Source of the DNA: an uncultured Collinsella sp.
GTDB lineage: Bacteria; Actinomycetota; Coriobacteriia; Coriobacteriales; Coriobacteriaceae
NCBI GenBank assembly: GCA_902489775.1
Contig: CABUBH010000051.1
Coordinates: 1-12,368 of the forward strand
Direction of reading: 5' to 3'
DNA: 12,368 nt
The stretch's first letter is position 1. Every line of letters begins with the position of its first letter. The position numbers and the translations under genes are program-made. Below are positions 1-7,088 of this stretch, one piece after another. The notes under the pieces are model-generated. The model did no database searches. It was not told where the DNA came from and saw only the letters and a program-made list of their open reading frames with translations.

Positions 1-2240
1 CCGACCAGGCTGCCGCCGGCGCCGCCGTGCCCACTATTTCGCGCGGACGTGTGACCTTTGTCGATGCCGCCTTGCCGCAGGGCGTAGTGGTGCCCGATGC
101 CAACCTGGCCGTGTTCTCGATCGCCGATCTCAACGCCCGCATGGACGCCAACCGCGCGCGCAGCCGCCGCAAGGTGGACATTACGCAGATCACGTTCCCG
201 TTTAAGCCGGGCGACTACGTGGTGCACGCCACCCACGGCATCGCGCTCTTTAGCGAGATCGCGCGCCAGGAAGTGGGCGGCAAGGAGCGCGACTACTTTT
301 TGCTGGAATATGCCGACGGCGACAAGCTCTACGTGCCGCTCGAGCAGGTCGACCGCATCACGCGCTATGTTGGCCCCGACGGCGATAAGCCGCGTCTGAC
401 CAGGCTCAACACCGCCGACTGGACACGCGCCACCAACAAGGCGCGCAAGAACGCCAAAAAGCTGGCGTTTGACCTGGTCGACCTGTATACGCGCCGCTCG
501 TCGATTACCGGTATCGCCTGCCCGCCCGACACGCCCGAGCAGATCGAGATGGAGGAGAGCTTCCCTTACGACGAGACGCGCGACCAGCTGGAGGCTATCG
601 CCGATATTAAGGCCGACATGGAGGCGCCCAAGCCCATGGACCGCCTGCTGTGCGGCGACGTGGGCTTTGGCAAGACCGAGGTCGCCCTGCGCGCTGCCTT
701 TAAGTGTGTGGACTCCGGCCGTCAGGTCATGGTGCTCTGCCCCACAACCATTCTGGCCCAGCAGCACTACGAGACCTTCTTTGAGCGCTTTGCCCCGTTT
801 GGTCTGGAGGTCGAGGTGCTCAGCCGCTTCCGCACGCCGGCGCAGCAGAAGCGCGCACTCAAGGCGTTTGCCGAGGGCACGATCGATGTGCTCATCGGCA
901 CGCACCGCCTGCTTTCGGCCGATGTGAACCCCAAGAACCTGGGCCTGGTGATCATCGACGAGGAGCAGCGCTTTGGCGTGCAGCACAAGGAGCAGCTCAA
1001 GAACCTGCGCGAGCAGATTGACGTGCTCACGCTTTCGGCAACGCCGATTCCGCGAACCATGCAGATGGCCACGAGCGGCGTGCGCGACATGAGCCTGATC
1101 ACCACGCCGCCGACCGGGCGCCGCCCCGTGATCGTGCACGTGGGGGAGTACGACCCCGACGTGGTGAGCGCGGCGATTCGCCTGGAGGTGGGTCGCGGCG
1201 GCCAGGTGTACTACGTGTCCAACCGCGTCAAGACCATCGATGACGCCGTGGCGCGCGTGCACGAGGCCGCGCCCGAGGCGCGTGTGGGCGTGGCGCACGG
1301 CAAGATGAGCCCGCGCGAGGTCGAGGACGTGATGATCGAGTTCGCGACCAAAAAGATCGACGTGCTCATCGCCACGACCATCGTGGAGAGCGGCATCGAC
1401 AACGCGACCGCCAACACACTGATCATCGAGGACTCGCAGCGTCTGGGTCTGGCACAGCTCTACCAGCTTAAGGGCCGCGTGGGCCGCTCGGCCACGCAGG
1501 CCTACGCGTACTTTATGTTTCCCGGCGAGCTGCCTCTCACCGAGGAGGCGACGGCGCGCCTGACCGCACTTTCCGAGTTCCAGGACCTGGGCAGCGGTAT
1601 GCGCATCGCCATGCGCGACCTGGAGATCCGTGGTGCCGGCTCGCTTATGGGCGCCGAGCAGCACGGCAACCTGTCGAGCGTGGGCTTCGACCTGTTTACG
1701 CAGATGTTGGGCCAGGCAGTGGCCGAGGCGCGCGGCGATGACGACGCCGGCGTGGAGGCGGCGAGCGTGGGCATTAACCTGCCGGCCGATTACTTCTTGT
1801 CCGAGGAGTACCTGCCGGCGGTGGACCAGCGCGTGCTCGTGTACCGCAAGCTCGCAGCGGCCGAGGACCTTGAGAGTATCGACGAGGTGCAGGAAGAGAC
1901 CGAGGCCGCGCATGGCGAGCTGCCGTTGGCGGGACTCAACCTGTTCAACCGCGCGCGTATCCGCATCCGCGGCGAGCGCCTGGGGCTCGAGAGTGTCACG
2001 CTCAGCGGCGGACGCATCACGTTTTTGGGCGTCGACGTGCCCAAGAAGGTGGCCTTTGAGCTTAAGACCCGCTATGGCGCGGTGAACTTCCCCAAGAGCC
2101 GCAAGCTGTCGGTGCCCTACAAGGCGGGCGCCGGTGCGGGCAGCGGCTTGGGCCGCGGCCTTGACGCCAACGACGGCACCGGCCCTGTGGCCGCGGCGCT
2201 CATGCTGCTGCAACAGTTGGGTGCTAGCGACGACGACTAA
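1..2240 (+). CDS. mfd: Transcription-repair coupling factor Mfd, 5'-truncated
   Basis: This is a superfamily 2 DNA translocase that pushes RNA polymerase off DNA lesions and recruits UvrA. The reading frame is open from base 3, so the gene starts outside the window. The GTG at 27 is only an internal codon, and residues below are counted from it. An RNA polymerase-interacting, CarD-like domain covers about 54-116 (FKPGDYVVHATHG, KLYVPLEQVDRI). The motor follows, with Walker A GDVGFGKTEVA at 210-220, DEEQ at 311-314 and LSATPIPRTM in motif III. The second RecA lobe and the RecG-like TRG region (QLKGRVGRS) lie near 450-490. The C-terminal TRCF domain spans about 575-690. Full-length Mfd is about 1,150 residues, so the UvrB-like N-terminal part, roughly 400 residues, is missing. 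The tail is Gly/Ala rich and ends in an acidic SDDD. Identification is very secure. Confidence 0.97.
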   Translation, partial: DQAAAGAAVPTISRGRVTFVDAALPQGVVVPDANLAVFSIADLNARMDANRARSRRKVDITQITFPFKPGDYVVHATHGIALFSEIARQEVGGKERDYFLLEYADGDKLYVPLEQVDRITRYVGPDGDKPRLTRLNTADWTRATNKARKNAKKLAFDLVDLYTRRSSITGIACPPDTPEQIEMEESFPYDETRDQLEAIADIKADMEAPKPMDRLLCGDVGFGKTEVALRAAFKCVDSGRQVMVLCPTTILAQQHYETFFERFAPFGLEVEVLSRFRTPAQQKRALKAFAEGTIDVLIGTHRLLSADVNPKNLGLVIIDEEQRFGVQHKEQLKNLREQIDVLTLSATPIPRTMQMATSGVRDMSLITTPPTGRRPVIVHVGEYDPDVVSAAIRLEVGRGGQVYYVSNRVKTIDDAVARVHEAAPEARVGVAHGKMSPREVEDVMIEFATKKIDVLIATTIVESGIDNATANTLIIEDSQRLGLAQLYQLKGRVGRSATQAYAYFMFPGELPLTEEATARLTALSEFQDLGSGMRIAMRDLEIRGAGSLMGAEQHGNLSSVGFDLFTQMLGQAVAEARGDDDAGVEAASVGINLPADYFLSEEYLPAVDQRVLVYRKLAAAEDLESIDEVQEETEAAHGELPLAGLNLFNRARIRIRGERLGLESVTLSGGRITFLGVDVPKKVAFELKTRYGAVNFPKSRKLSVPYKAGAGAGSGLGRGLDANDGTGPVAAALMLLQQLGASDDD

Positions 2241-2296
2241 CGGGTCGACGCTGCAAACGCCCCATTTGGGCAATCTGGCTCCATCGAAAGGAAAGC

Positions 2297-3160
2297 ATGT
2301 TCGGGTACATCTACAAGAAAGACGCCGCTGCTATCGTGGTTATCCTTGCCCTCTGCCTGGGCGTGGGCAGTTTCTTCGATTATCAGATTTCGAGCGCGCT
2401 GTTCAACATCGGCAGCATGTACGGCCGCTTTATCGAGGCGGCCGGCGAGCTGCCGTTCGAGCTGACGGCGAGCGTCGCGGGCGTTATGCTCGTACGCGCG
2501 GTGCGTCCCGACTCCAGGGGGAGCAAATGGCTCGCCGTGCTGGGCGTTCTGATCAACGTTGGCCTGGCCGGCTACGAGATCGTTTCGTCCCTGCGGGTTG
2601 GCGGCAAACTCATCGCGGTTCAGTTGGTACTGACGTTTGCGCTGGTGATCGCCGCCAACCTTATCGTCTATCGCCTCACGCGCGCGACCGAGCCCGACGA
2701 GCTTACGCGCTGGGCGTTGATGGTGCTTGCCGTGTGGGTCGCTCAGGCCATTATCCTCAACGTGATCGTCAAGCCGCTGTGGTCGCGTCCGCGCATGCGC
2801 GTGATCGAGGTCACACCGGGGCTCAATTTTCAGCCGTGGTGGGTGATCGGCAACCCCGACAAGTGGGCCTATATTGCCGCCGGTGTAGTCAAGGACGGCT
2901 TTAAGTCGTTTGCGAGTGGGCACACGGCGCACGCGGCGATCGGCCTTATGCTCGCCGGACTTCCCGCGGCAGCCTTTAAGGAAAAACCTTCGCGTCGCCG
3001 CGTGATCTTTTGGGCGGCGGCTGTGATCGCGGCGTTCGTCGCGCTTGGCCGCATCGTGATCGGTGCACACTTTTTGAGCGACGTGAGCTTCGGTTTTGCC
3101 CTGGTACTGGCGCTTGAGTGCCTTGCCGCGCGCATTGCCTATCCCAACGGCGTACAATAG
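2297..3160 (+). CDS. PAP2-family membrane phosphatase
   Basis: This 287-residue integral membrane protein belongs to the type 2 phosphatidic acid phosphatase superfamily, whose members dephosphorylate lipid phosphates such as undecaprenyl pyrophosphate. The three signature motifs are present in order. C1 is KPLWSRPRM (K159, R166), C2 is SGH (207-209, with H209), and C3 is R252-x5-H258-x3-D262 in GRIVIGAHFLSD. Hydrophobic stretches near 11-31, 54-70, 76-95, 105-125, 138-158, 212-227, 236-250 and 262-280 suggest about six to eight membrane segments. C1 has Met where the family usually has Pro after the Arg. A GAAAGGAA ribosome binding site supports the ATG. The gene lies 56 bases after mfd on the same strand and may be cotranscribed. 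The lipid substrate cannot be read from sequence. Confidence 0.88.
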   Translation: MFGYIYKKDAAAIVVILALCLGVGSFFDYQISSALFNIGSMYGRFIEAAGELPFELTASVAGVMLVRAVRPDSRGSKWLAVLGVLINVGLAGYEIVSSLRVGGKLIAVQLVLTFALVIAANLIVYRLTRATEPDELTRWALMVLAVWVAQAIILNVIVKPLWSRPRMRVIEVTPGLNFQPWWVIGNPDKWAYIAAGVVKDGFKSFASGHTAHAAIGLMLAGLPAAAFKEKPSRRRVIFWAAAVIAAFVALGRIVIGAHFLSDVSFGFALVLALECLAARIAYPNGVQ

Positions 3161-3205
3161 CTCCGTTTGAATCATCTGGCCGATACCCGGTAAGAGAGGA
3201 TTGCC

Positions 3206-4231
3206 ATGCTCGCGTTTAACAACGACTATTCCCACGGCGCACATCCGGCAGTGCTACAGGCGCTTGTCGACACCAATATGGAGCCGCAGCCCGGCTATGG
3301 TACCGATACGCACACCGAGCGTGCCAAGCAGCTTATCCGCGAGGCCTGCCAGACTCCCGATGCCGACGTGTTTTTTCTGGTGGGCGGCACGCAGGCCAAC
3401 GCGACGGTGATCGACATGCTGCTCGCGCCGTACGAGGGCGTCGTTGCTGCTGAGACTGGCCACGTCGCCTGCCATGAGGCGGGCGCTATCGAGTTTGGCG
3501 GCCACAAGGTGCTCACCATTCCCGGCTACGAGGGCAAGATGCACGCCGAGGACCTCGAGAACTATATCCAGGTGTTCTACGAAAACGAGAGCTACGAGCA
3601 CACGGTGTTCCCGGGTGCCGTGTATGTGAGCCTATCGACCGAGTACGGCACGCTGTACTCCAAGGCCGAGCTCGCGGCGATTCACGCGGTGTGCCAGAAG
3701 CGCGAGATTCCGCTGTTTGTGGATGGCGCCCGCCTGGCCTATGCGCTGGCGGCCGATGAGTGCGACATTACCCTGCCCGAGCTGGCGCAGCTGTGTGACG
3801 TGTTCTACATCGGCGGCACCAAGTGCGGCGCGCTTTGCGGCGAGGCCGTGGTGTTTTGCGGCATGCGCGCTCCGGCGCATCCCATTCCGCGCATTAAGCA
3901 GCACGGTGCGTTGCTGGCCAAGGGTCGCCTGACGGGCGTGCAGTTTGAGGCGCTCTTTACCGATGGCCTGTATTTTGAGATTGGTCGCCAGGCGATTGAG
4001 ACCGCTCAGGCGCTTCGTCGCGTGCTGCACGAGCGCGGCTACCAGTTCTTCTTGGAGACGCCGACCAACCAGCAGTTCGTGATTCTGCCCAACGAGGACA
4101 TGGCCCGCATTCGCGAGCATGCCTCGATCGAGTACTGGGAAAAGTACGATGAGACCCACACGGTGGTGCGCTTTTGCACCAGCTGGGCCACGACGCAGGA
4201 GGACATCGACGCGTTGGCGGCTGTCCTGTAG
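3206..4231 (+). CDS. Threonine aldolase-family PLP-dependent lyase
   Basis: This 341-residue fold-type I PLP enzyme belongs to the beta-eliminating lyase/threonine aldolase family, which splits L-threonine or L-allo-threonine into glycine and acetaldehyde. Visible landmarks are the phosphate-binding loop VGGTQAN (59-65) and a histidine expected to stack on the cofactor (H86 in AETGHVACHE). FVDGARLAYA follows, with D173 toward the pyridine nitrogen and R176, and then the Schiff-base lysine K206 in YIGGTKCG. The N-terminus reads FNNDYSHGAHP rather than the FRSDTVT of E. coli LtaE, so it belongs to a divergent subfamily and its true substrate is less certain. An AGAGAGGA site precedes the ATG. 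The gene begins 45 bases after the PAP2 gene and ends just before an intrinsic terminator. Confidence 0.85.
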   Translation: MLAFNNDYSHGAHPAVLQALVDTNMEPQPGYGTDTHTERAKQLIREACQTPDADVFFLVGGTQANATVIDMLLAPYEGVVAAETGHVACHEAGAIEFGGHKVLTIPGYEGKMHAEDLENYIQVFYENESYEHTVFPGAVYVSLSTEYGTLYSKAELAAIHAVCQKREIPLFVDGARLAYALAADECDITLPELAQLCDVFYIGGTKCGALCGEAVVFCGMRAPAHPIPRIKQHGALLAKGRLTGVQFEALFTDGLYFEIGRQAIETAQALRRVLHERGYQFFLETPTNQQFVILPNEDMARIREHASIEYWEKYDETHTVVRFCTSWATTQEDIDALAAVL

Positions 4232-4248
4232 CTTGATGCAATGATGAG

Positions 4249-4292
4249 GGCCGCCTTGCGCTTGGGTTTGGCGCAGGGCGGTCTTTGCTTTT
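4249..4292 (+). terminator. Intrinsic terminator after the threonine aldolase gene
   Basis: A 13-bp stem (4249-4261 with 4271-4283, two G-U pairs) encloses a 9-base loop and is followed by TTTGCTTTT. It begins 17 bases after the stop codon of the aldolase gene. It should end the mfd-side transcript, so the acetyltransferase gene downstream probably has its own promoter or relies on read-through. Confidence 0.85.
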
Positions 4293-4310
4293 GAGGGGGA
4301 GAAGGGTTGT

Positions 4311-4892
4311 ATGACCGAGATGTCCGAGCCGACGATTCGCCTGGCGACGCCCGAAGACGCGCCGGCGTTGCTTGCCATCTATGAGCCATATGTGCGTGAG
4401 ACGGCGATAACCTGCGAATACGAGGTGCCGAGCGTTGAGGAGTTCGCCGGGCGCATCGAGCGTACGCTCAGGCGCTATCCGTATCTGGTAATGGAGCTGG
4501 ACGGGCGTCCGGTAGGCTATGCCTATGTGAGTCCGCTCAACAGCCGCGAGGCATACGACTGGTCGGTCGAGACATCGATCTACCTGGCGCGCGACGTGCG
4601 CCACGGCGGGCTGGGCCGCAAGCTGCACGATGTGCTCAAGCAATGCCTGATCGCGATGGGCATCACCAACATGTGCGCGCTCATTGCCGTGCCGCACGAC
4701 AAGGACGACGAGTATCTAACGCACAACAGTCAGGATTTCCATGCCCATATGGGCTACCGCCTGGTGGGCGCCTTTGACCGCTGCGCCCAAAAGTTCGGCC
4801 GCTGGTACGACATGTGCTGGATGGAGCTGGTCCTTGCCGAGCGCACGCCCAACCAACCCAAGCCAACCTGGTTCCCCGACCTCCTCGCCTAA
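4311..4892 (+). CDS. GNAT acetyltransferase, phosphinothricin acetyltransferase-like
   Basis: This 193-residue cytoplasmic protein has the GCN5-related N-acetyltransferase fold and would transfer acetyl from acetyl-CoA to an amine. The acetyl-CoA loop of motif A is R97-H-G-G-L-G102 within IYLARDVRHGGLGRKL. The C-terminal half carries NSQDFHAHMGYR (139-150) and GRWYDMCWMEL (163-173). Both match the layout of the phosphinothricin/methionine-sulfoximine acetyltransferase (Pat/MddA/YwnH) branch, so the natural substrate may be an amino acid analogue. AGAAGG lies just upstream of the ATG at 4311. An in-frame ATG three codons later is a possible alternative start. The gene is convergent with the GntR gene, and its stop codon overlaps a palindrome. 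Confidence 0.87.
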   Translation: MTEMSEPTIRLATPEDAPALLAIYEPYVRETAITCEYEVPSVEEFAGRIERTLRRYPYLVMELDGRPVGYAYVSPLNSREAYDWSVETSIYLARDVRHGGLGRKLHDVLKQCLIAMGITNMCALIAVPHDKDDEYLTHNSQDFHAHMGYRLVGAFDRCAQKFGRWYDMCWMELVLAERTPNQPKPTWFPDLLA

Positions 4893-4931
4893 AACTACCA
4901 CGAAGGTGCCTGTCCCCTTTGTGGTGGTTTT
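4891..4931. repeat. REP-like palindrome, copy 1
   Basis: Arms AAAACTACCAC (4891-4901) and GTGGTGGTTTT (4921-4931) pair over 11 positions with one G-U, around a 19-base loop containing CCTGTCCCC. The A-rich left and T-rich right arms let it work as a bidirectional terminator between the convergent acetyltransferase and GntR genes. The loop core CTGTCCC recurs in two other intergenic palindromes of this window (11036-11066 and 12252-12286). Confidence 0.7.
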
Positions 4932-4937
4932 GGCAGG

Positions 4938-5660
4938 TTAGCCGATGGGCTCGGTGTATTTGGCGCGGTCGGTGCGTTGGATGCGCTTGGAGACATGGAG
5001 CGGGCGGCCGTCGGTGTCGTAGACGTAGTCGGTGATCAGGATCAGCGCCTGCCCGCGCTCAACGTTGAGCAAAAACGCCTCGTTTTGCGAGGCATAGCAC
5101 ACCTCAAAGGTCTTGTGCCCCTGTGCCGGCGCGCGATGGAATTCCTGGCGCAGCGTGGCGTAGAGCGAACCGTTGATATCGCGGTCGATGAGTGCTTCAA
5201 AGCTCGGTGGTAGATAGGTGGTCTCCAGGCACAGTGGCGCATCGTCCAGATAACGCAGACGGACAAGTTTGACGAGCTTGCTGCCCACGGCGGCATCAAA
5301 GAACTTGGCTATGCTGCCGCCCGCCTTGGTAAAGCCCGAGTCCACCGTGCGCGTGGTGGGCTTCATGCCCTGACCCTGGACCTGCGCCGTATAGCTCGAA
5401 AACACCAGGTTGTTCTCGTGGAGCGCTGGTGTGTCGGCCACAAAGGCGCCGCGCCCGCGCTCGGTTCGAACCAGACCCTCATCAACGAGCACCTTAAGGG
5501 CATGGCGTACGGTGCTGCGCGACAGCCCCGATTCGTCCATGAGTTCCATCTCGGACGGCAGCTTGTCTCCGCGCGCGTAGGTGCCGGCGGCGATGCGGTC
5601 GCGCAACATGCCCGCCAAGCGCTCGTACTGGCTCAGTTTCTTTTTAGATGAAGCGTTCAT
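4938..5660 (-). CDS. GntR/HutC-family transcriptional regulator
   Basis: This 240-residue DNA-binding regulator probably represses the neighbouring sugar-amine genes until a ligand binds. The winged helix covers about 8-76: LPSEMEL at 34-40, the recognition helix in SRSTVRHALKVL (48-59), and the wing RGRGAFV (68-74). A UTRA effector domain fills about 90-235, with CLETTYLP (144-151) in the usual place. UTRA domains typically sense phosphorylated sugars or sugar amines; FrlR of the Bacillus fructoselysine operon is of this type. The ATG at 5660 is preceded by only a weak AGG. That stretch also holds a repeated motif (5667-5687), which would fit autorepression. The gene is divergent from the first SIS gene and convergent with the acetyltransferase. 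The ligand is inferred from neighbours. Confidence 0.9.
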   Translation of the reverse strand: MNASSKKKLSQYERLAGMLRDRIAAGTYARGDKLPSEMELMDESGLSRSTVRHALKVLVDEGLVRTERGRGAFVADTPALHENNLVFSSYTAQVQGQGMKPTTRTVDSGFTKAGGSIAKFFDAAVGSKLVKLVRLRYLDDAPLCLETTYLPPSFEALIDRDINGSLYATLRQEFHRAPAQGHKTFEVCYASQNEAFLLNVERGQALILITDYVYDTDGRPLHVSKRIQRTDRAKYTEPIG

Positions 5661-5666
5661 GCGATC

Positions 5667-5687
5667 AACCTGTATCTAACTTGTATG
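5667..5687. promoter_or_regulatory. Candidate operator A, next to the gntR start
   Basis: The core TGTATCTAACTTGTATG (5671-5687) matches 16 of 17 positions of a second copy at 5810-5826. The 21-base blocks match at 19 positions. It lies 7-27 bases upstream of the gntR start codon, over its translation start region. The TTGTAT half-site resembles those of HutC/TreR-type GntR regulators. A perfect palindrome, GTATT-C-AATAC (5705-5715), lies close by. Confidence 0.55.
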
Positions 5688-5780
5688 AATATCTAATCAG
5701 GCATGTATTCAATACGACAACAAAACCGCTGGTAGCCAATTATCAAAAACCGCATCAGCAAAATTTCTAAGACAAATATA

Positions 5781-5827
5781 GCATACAACTAGTCGACATA
5801 ACCAAAACATGTATGTAACTTGTATGC
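5781..5827. promoter_or_regulatory. Candidate operator B with inverted half-site, upstream of SIS gene 1
   Basis: TGTATGTAACTTGTATG (5810-5826) is the second copy of the motif at 5667-5687. Its right end, TTGTATGC (5820-5827), is a perfect inverted match to GCATACAA (5781-5788), 31 bases upstream. The site ends 37 bases before the start codon of SIS gene 1, a plausible promoter or untranslated-leader position for a repressor. I could not place a convincing -35/-10 pair here. Confidence 0.5.
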
Positions 5828-5864
5828 CATCGAGAGCATCAAACGAGAAGAAAGGCTGATCGCG

Positions 5865-6857
5865 ATGACTACTCAGGAACAGGTTAAGGACGTCGTCTCC
5901 CAGGTTTTGGCTGACAAGGCAGACAAGGGCGGCATCAAGCGCGTCGTGTGGATTGGCGCCGGCGGATCCAACGGCGGCAACTATCCTGCCCAGTACTTTA
6001 TGGAGCACGAGGCCACGCAGGTCGTGAGCTCCAGCTATACCAGCAACGAGTTCGTGCACGCAACCCCTGCCTACGTTAACGAGAACACCCTGGCCGTCGT
6101 CGTGTCCATGCGCGGCACCAAGGAGACCATCGTCGCCGCCCAGGTCGCCAAGGACCACGGCGCCAGCACCATCGCCATCTATGTTGACGAGTCCGGCCTC
6201 ACCGAGGTCTGCGACTACAAGATCCAGTATGACAGCCTGGCCGTCGACGAGTCCTGCATGGGCCGCACCAACTCCGCCGTCGTGACCATGATCGCCATGG
6301 AGCTTACGCAGCAGACCGAGGGCTATGCCGAGTACGAGACCGCCATGGCCGCCTTCGACTTGGTCGACCCTATCTATCGCAAGGCCGTCGAGTACACTCG
6401 TCCGCTCGCTGCCAAGTGGGCCGAGCAGAACGCCGACAGGCCCTGCATCAACGTCATGGCTCAGGGCCCGCTCTTTGGTGCCGCCTACGTCTTTAGCATC
6501 TGCAACGTGCAGGAGATGCTGCAGATCGACTCCTGCACCATCAACACCTGCGACTTCTTCCACGGTCCCTTCGAGATTCTGGACAAGCGCACCTCGCTGT
6601 TCCAGCTCATCAGCGTCGGCCGCAGCCGCTGCAACGACGAGCGCGGCATCCGCTTCGTCAACCAGTACGGTGGCGAGCGCGTCTATCAGCTCGACGCCAA
6701 GGAGCTCGGCCTCAATGACATCAAGGACAGCGTGAGCGAATACTTCAACCACCTGATCTTTGCCCCGATTCTCAACAACGTGTACATGCGCGCGCTCTCT
6801 GCCGTCACCCACAAGGACTACATGACGCGCCGTTACATGTGGAAGCTCGACTACTAG
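5865..6857 (+). CDS. SIS-domain sugar-amine 6-phosphate deglycase, FrlB-like (1)
   Basis: This 330-residue cytoplasmic enzyme has two SIS domains, like FrlB, GfrE/GfrF and FraB, which hydrolyse phosphorylated Amadori or Heyns compounds to an amino acid and a hexose 6-phosphate. The first SIS sugar-phosphate loop is IGAGGSNGG (30-38) and SMRGTKETI (81-89). The proposed catalytic pair of FraB, Glu and His 16 residues apart, is kept as E217 and H233 in HGPFE. The C-terminus RRYMWKLDY resembles the FrlB end RRYYGGLVEY. The motif before the His is T-C-D-F-F-H, where relatives (and the second SIS protein here) have T/S-G-E-x-x-H. That hints at a different substrate. The ATG at 5865 follows GAAGAAAGG by 9 bases; an in-frame TTG at 5820 has no good binding site and overlaps operator B. 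The gene is divergent from gntR. Confidence 0.85.
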   Translation: MTTQEQVKDVVSQVLADKADKGGIKRVVWIGAGGSNGGNYPAQYFMEHEATQVVSSSYTSNEFVHATPAYVNENTLAVVVSMRGTKETIVAAQVAKDHGASTIAIYVDESGLTEVCDYKIQYDSLAVDESCMGRTNSAVVTMIAMELTQQTEGYAEYETAMAAFDLVDPIYRKAVEYTRPLAAKWAEQNADRPCINVMAQGPLFGAAYVFSICNVQEMLQIDSCTINTCDFFHGPFEILDKRTSLFQLISVGRSRCNDERGIRFVNQYGGERVYQLDAKELGLNDIKDSVSEYFNHLIFAPILNNVYMRALSAVTHKDYMTRRYMWKLDY

Positions 6858-6883
6858 GGGATAGAGCGGCCTAACAGCTCGAT

Positions 6884-6998
6884 GTCCTCATAAGTTGCGG
6901 TGGAATAGTTCCTGTTTGGGGGCTTGAAGCCTCTATTTGGGAACTAGTCCACCGCAACCGCCAAGTAATCCGCTGAGGACGGAGGAAAACGGATCACT
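6884..6998. repeat. Long nested palindrome between SIS gene 1 and the DMT gene
   Basis: Arms at 6894-6912 and 6940-6958 (19 bases, 18 complementary) enclose a 27-base loop that itself holds GGGGCTTGAAGCCTC. Outside them, GTCCTCA (6884-6890) pairs perfectly with TGAGGAC (6974-6980). A second hairpin, AAGTAATCCG (6963-6972) with CGGATCACTT (6990-6999), would compete with that outer pairing. There is no U-run after the main stem, so it is not a plain intrinsic terminator. It could be a cis-acting RNA, a transcript-end stabiliser or a palindromic repeat element. It matches no riboswitch class I know. Confidence 0.65.
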
Positions 6999-7027
6999 TT
7001 CCCGCTCGCCGATTTGTGTCTTGAAAA

Positions 7028-7048
7028 ATGTATATAACGACTATAACG
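7028..7048. promoter_or_regulatory. Candidate operator C / promoter of the DMT gene
   Basis: ATGTATATAACGACTATAACG matches operator B (ATGTATGTAACTTGTAT) at 13 of 17 positions on its left side. Its right 16 bases match the PTS-operon site (TATAATGACCATAACG) at 14 of 16. TATAAC here could serve as a -10 element with TTGAAA (7021-7026) as -35, although the 15-base spacing is short. It contains ATAACG twice, 9 bases apart. Confidence 0.45.
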
Positions 7049-7088
7049 TAGTGTGAAACATATTGGAAACAATACCGAGGAGGCTGCG

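Noticed and set aside
2237..3244. Long minus-strand open frame opposite the PAP2 gene
   Set aside because: It covers a gene with complete PAP2 motifs, its translation is rich in Arg, His and Gln without any recognisable domain, and such antisense frames are common in high-GC DNA.
5820..5864. Upstream TTG start adding 15 residues to SIS gene 1
   Set aside because: No ribosome binding site precedes it and it lies inside the repeated operator motif. The ATG at 5865 has GAAGAAAGG at 9 bases.
5709..6812. 367-codon minus-strand frame opposite SIS gene 1
   Set aside because: The translation is a Gly/Val/Asp/Leu-rich string, which is the reverse complement of a GC-biased gene. The + strand has clear SIS motifs and a ribosome binding site.
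6884..6998. T-box, cobalamin or lysine riboswitch upstream of the DMT gene
   Set aside because: I compared it with the T-box GGTGGNACCGCG-type block, the cobalamin box and the lysine core. Only fragments resemble them and the order is wrong.
7053..7088. GTG start adding 12 residues to the DMT transporter
   Set aside because: It lies within the promoter/operator stretch and lacks a binding site, while GAGGAGG precedes the TTG at 7089.
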